5,852 nt of DNA from Anaerolineae bacterium (GTDB lineage Bacteria > Chloroflexota > Anaerolineae > DRVO01), in contig JAAYAV010000295.1 in NCBI GenBank assembly GCA_012719195.1, positions 1-5,852 of the forward strand, in the 5' to 3' direction. The position numbers were made by a program, and so were the translations under genes. Shown here in pieces: positions 4,545 through 5,852 of this stretch (the stretch's first letter is position 1; each line of letters begins with the position of its first letter). Under the pieces are notes generated by a model, which ran no database searches, was not told where the DNA came from, and saw only the letters and a program-made list of their open reading frames with translations.

Positions 4545-5852
4545 CTACAGGTCCTCCACCCGCTCCAGCAACTGCTCCAGGCTCGACTTCAACAGCGTCA
4601 GATCCTTGTGCGCTCCGAGCAGCATCGTCCGTTCGGCGCGGACGAAGCGGGTGTACGGCGCGATGGCGTCCCCGATGCGACGCAGATCGCGATCGAGGGC
4701 CTGCTCGAACTCGCGCGTGAGGGCGCGCGTCAGGTCCTCGCGCATCTTGCCCACCCGGGTGCGCAGGTCATTCTTCGCCTGCCGCCGGCGAGCGGGAATG
4801 ACGAACAGGCCCAGCACCGCCACCATGCCCGCAGCCGCCAGTCCGGTGACGTCGGCCATGGTGGTGGTCGCCAGGGCGGTGATGGCGGCGCCGAGGCCGA
4901 TGGCTCCGATCTCGGCGATGGCCGTCCCCGCCACCGCCGCCTGGGCCGCGTCGGCGATGCGCTTGCCCTGTTCTTTCTGGTCGTAGCTCTGCACCACCTG
5001 CTGGGCCGCCCGGCCGACCGAGTCCAGCAGGCGGGAGCGATCGTACTCAAAGGTGCCCATACTGCCGATGATCCGATCCGCGTGCTTCATGCGCCGCTCG
5101 GCCAGGTAATCGGTGATCGCCTGCCACTGGCGCAGGTTGCCGCCCACGAGCCAGTCAATGATGGCGCTGACACGCTCCTCCAGGACCCGGGGCGTGTCCG
5201 CCACCACCTTCTGCTCGAACTCGGCCCGGACGGCGCTCTTGTTGACCAGGTCGAACACGCGACCCAGACGCACCATCTCGTCGAAGAACTCCACGCCGCG
5301 GTTCTCCAGCGCGAAGAGCGAGTTGTCCACCTCGGCCAGGCGGTAGGTGAACTCGCGCGCCATGTCTTCCTTGTAAATCCCCAGCTGCCGGGACACCTCG
5401 TCTATGGCGTCGACATCGTCCTGGAGCAGGGCCAGCCTTTCCTCCGTCTGGCGCAGGTACTTGGTCACCAGATGCCGCCCGACTCCCAGCGGATTGTGCA
5501 GCTTCAGCCGGATCCGCTCCTGCTCGTCCAGCCGGGCCATCAGGTACTCCTCTAGGTCCGGGAAGCGGCTCTCTTCCAGGGCGAGGGCGTCGCCGGAGGC
5601 CTTGGCGCGGAGGGCCAGGCGAGCGGAGACCGGGAAGACCTCGGGCTCCAGGCCCAGCATCCGCCCGGCGTGGTCGGCCACGAATTCGAGAACGTGATCC
5701 AGTTCCTCGGGGCTCTCTAGGATGTCTATCTTATTGACGACGAAGACCACCTTCTTCCCCCAGTCGCGGATCACCTCCAGGAAGAGGCGTTCGCTCTCCG
5801 TAAAGGGGCGGTCCACCGAGGTGACGAAGAGGACAATGTCGGAGCGGGGCAC
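4545..5852 (-). CDS. Bacterial dynamin-like GTPase (N-terminal part missing)
   Basis: The visible 435 residues are the C-terminal part of a dynamin-family large GTPase, a membrane-remodelling protein of the inner face of the cytoplasmic membrane. The gene runs off the right edge. The codon at the edge is GTG, but the sequence starts mid G-domain (PRSDIVLFVTSVDRPF), so this is not the start; the P-loop and the G2 and G3 motifs lie outside. The G4 motif NKID is at visible residues 40-43 and a G5-like SAR at 76-78. A long helical stalk follows (about 105-300), then two hydrophobic stretches (about 303-330 and 332-353) closed by the basic RRRQAK, which fit a membrane-inserting paddle or transmembrane hairpin. 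A charged helical tail (360-435) ends in LLERVEDL. It converges on the sugar module and appears functionally unrelated. Bacterial dynamins often occur as adjacent pairs; any partner would lie beyond the right edge. Confidence 0.9.
   Translation of the reverse strand: MPRSDIVLFVTSVDRPFTESERLFLEVIRDWGKKVVFVVNKIDILESPEELDHVLEFVADHAGRMLGLEPEVFPVSARLALRAKASGDALALEESRFPDLEEYLMARLDEQERIRLKLHNPLGVGRHLVTKYLRQTEERLALLQDDVDAIDEVSRQLGIYKEDMAREFTYRLAEVDNSLFALENRGVEFFDEMVRLGRVFDLVNKSAVRAEFEQKVVADTPRVLEERVSAIIDWLVGGNLRQWQAITDYLAERRMKHADRIIGSMGTFEYDRSRLLDSVGRAAQQVVQSYDQKEQGKRIADAAQAAVAGTAIAEIGAIGLGAAITALATTTMADVTGLAAAGMVAVLGLFVIPARRRQAKNDLRTRVGKMREDLTRALTREFEQALDRDLRRIGDAIAPYTRFVRAERTMLLGAHKDLTLLKSSLEQLLERVEDL

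Noticed and set aside
4317..5555. 412-codon open frame on the plus strand opposite the dynamin-like gene
   Set aside because: The product is Leu/Gln/His/Arg-rich without domain signatures, starts in a region of no coding character and mirrors the codon pattern of the real minus-strand gene.

Overview
The window is GC-rich bacterial chromosomal DNA. It has long, confidently readable genes, good Shine-Dalgarno sites and many spurious antisense frames, as expected at high GC. No rRNA, tRNA, CRISPR array, transposase or phage gene is visible. Three kinds of short dispersed-repeat-like sequence (around 2075-2205, 4253-4277 and 4386-4409), together with the gene set (Gfo/Idh/MocA oxidoreductase, DUF6807 protein, chromosomal dynamin-like GTPase), resemble genomes of uncultured environmental bacteria such as Chloroflexota, Planctomycetota or Armatimonadota. 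Chloroflexota is my weak preference. This is an impression of style and cannot be settled from the window.

Layout. (1) Bases 1-810, plus strand: the 3' part of an NAD-dependent epimerase/dehydratase gene, cut by the left edge. (2) 811-986: a spacer with two short palindromes and a possible sigma-70-like promoter. (3) 987-4232, plus strand: three genes in one direction, namely a Gfo/Idh/MocA NAD(P)-dependent oxidoreductase, an AP-endonuclease-2-fold sugar phosphate isomerase/epimerase and a DUF6807 ('PmoA') protein. The second and third are 17 bases apart and surely co-transcribed. The first is separated from them by a 175-base gap largely filled by an imperfect inverted-repeat element. (4) 4233-4544: a convergent intergenic region with a GC-rich hairpin and a short repeat-like sequence. 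(5) 4545-5852, minus strand: the C-terminal part of a bacterial dynamin-like GTPase, cut by the right edge.

How the genes fit together. The oxidoreductase, isomerase and DUF6807 genes look like a cytoplasmic carbohydrate-catabolic module, since no signal peptide is visible on any of them. A plausible reading is oxidation of a sugar or glycoside to a keto-sugar, then isomerisation, epimerisation or lyase chemistry by the TIM-barrel protein, with the DUF6807 protein handling the same substrate. The substrate and the DUF6807 reaction are unknown. The epimerase may share the theme of sugar chemistry but is probably a separate transcription unit. The dynamin-like gene is unrelated and converges on the module.

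No clearly new system is evident. The points most worth following are the uncharacterised DUF6807 protein with its histidine cluster inside this sugar module, and the repeat element inserted within the likely operon.
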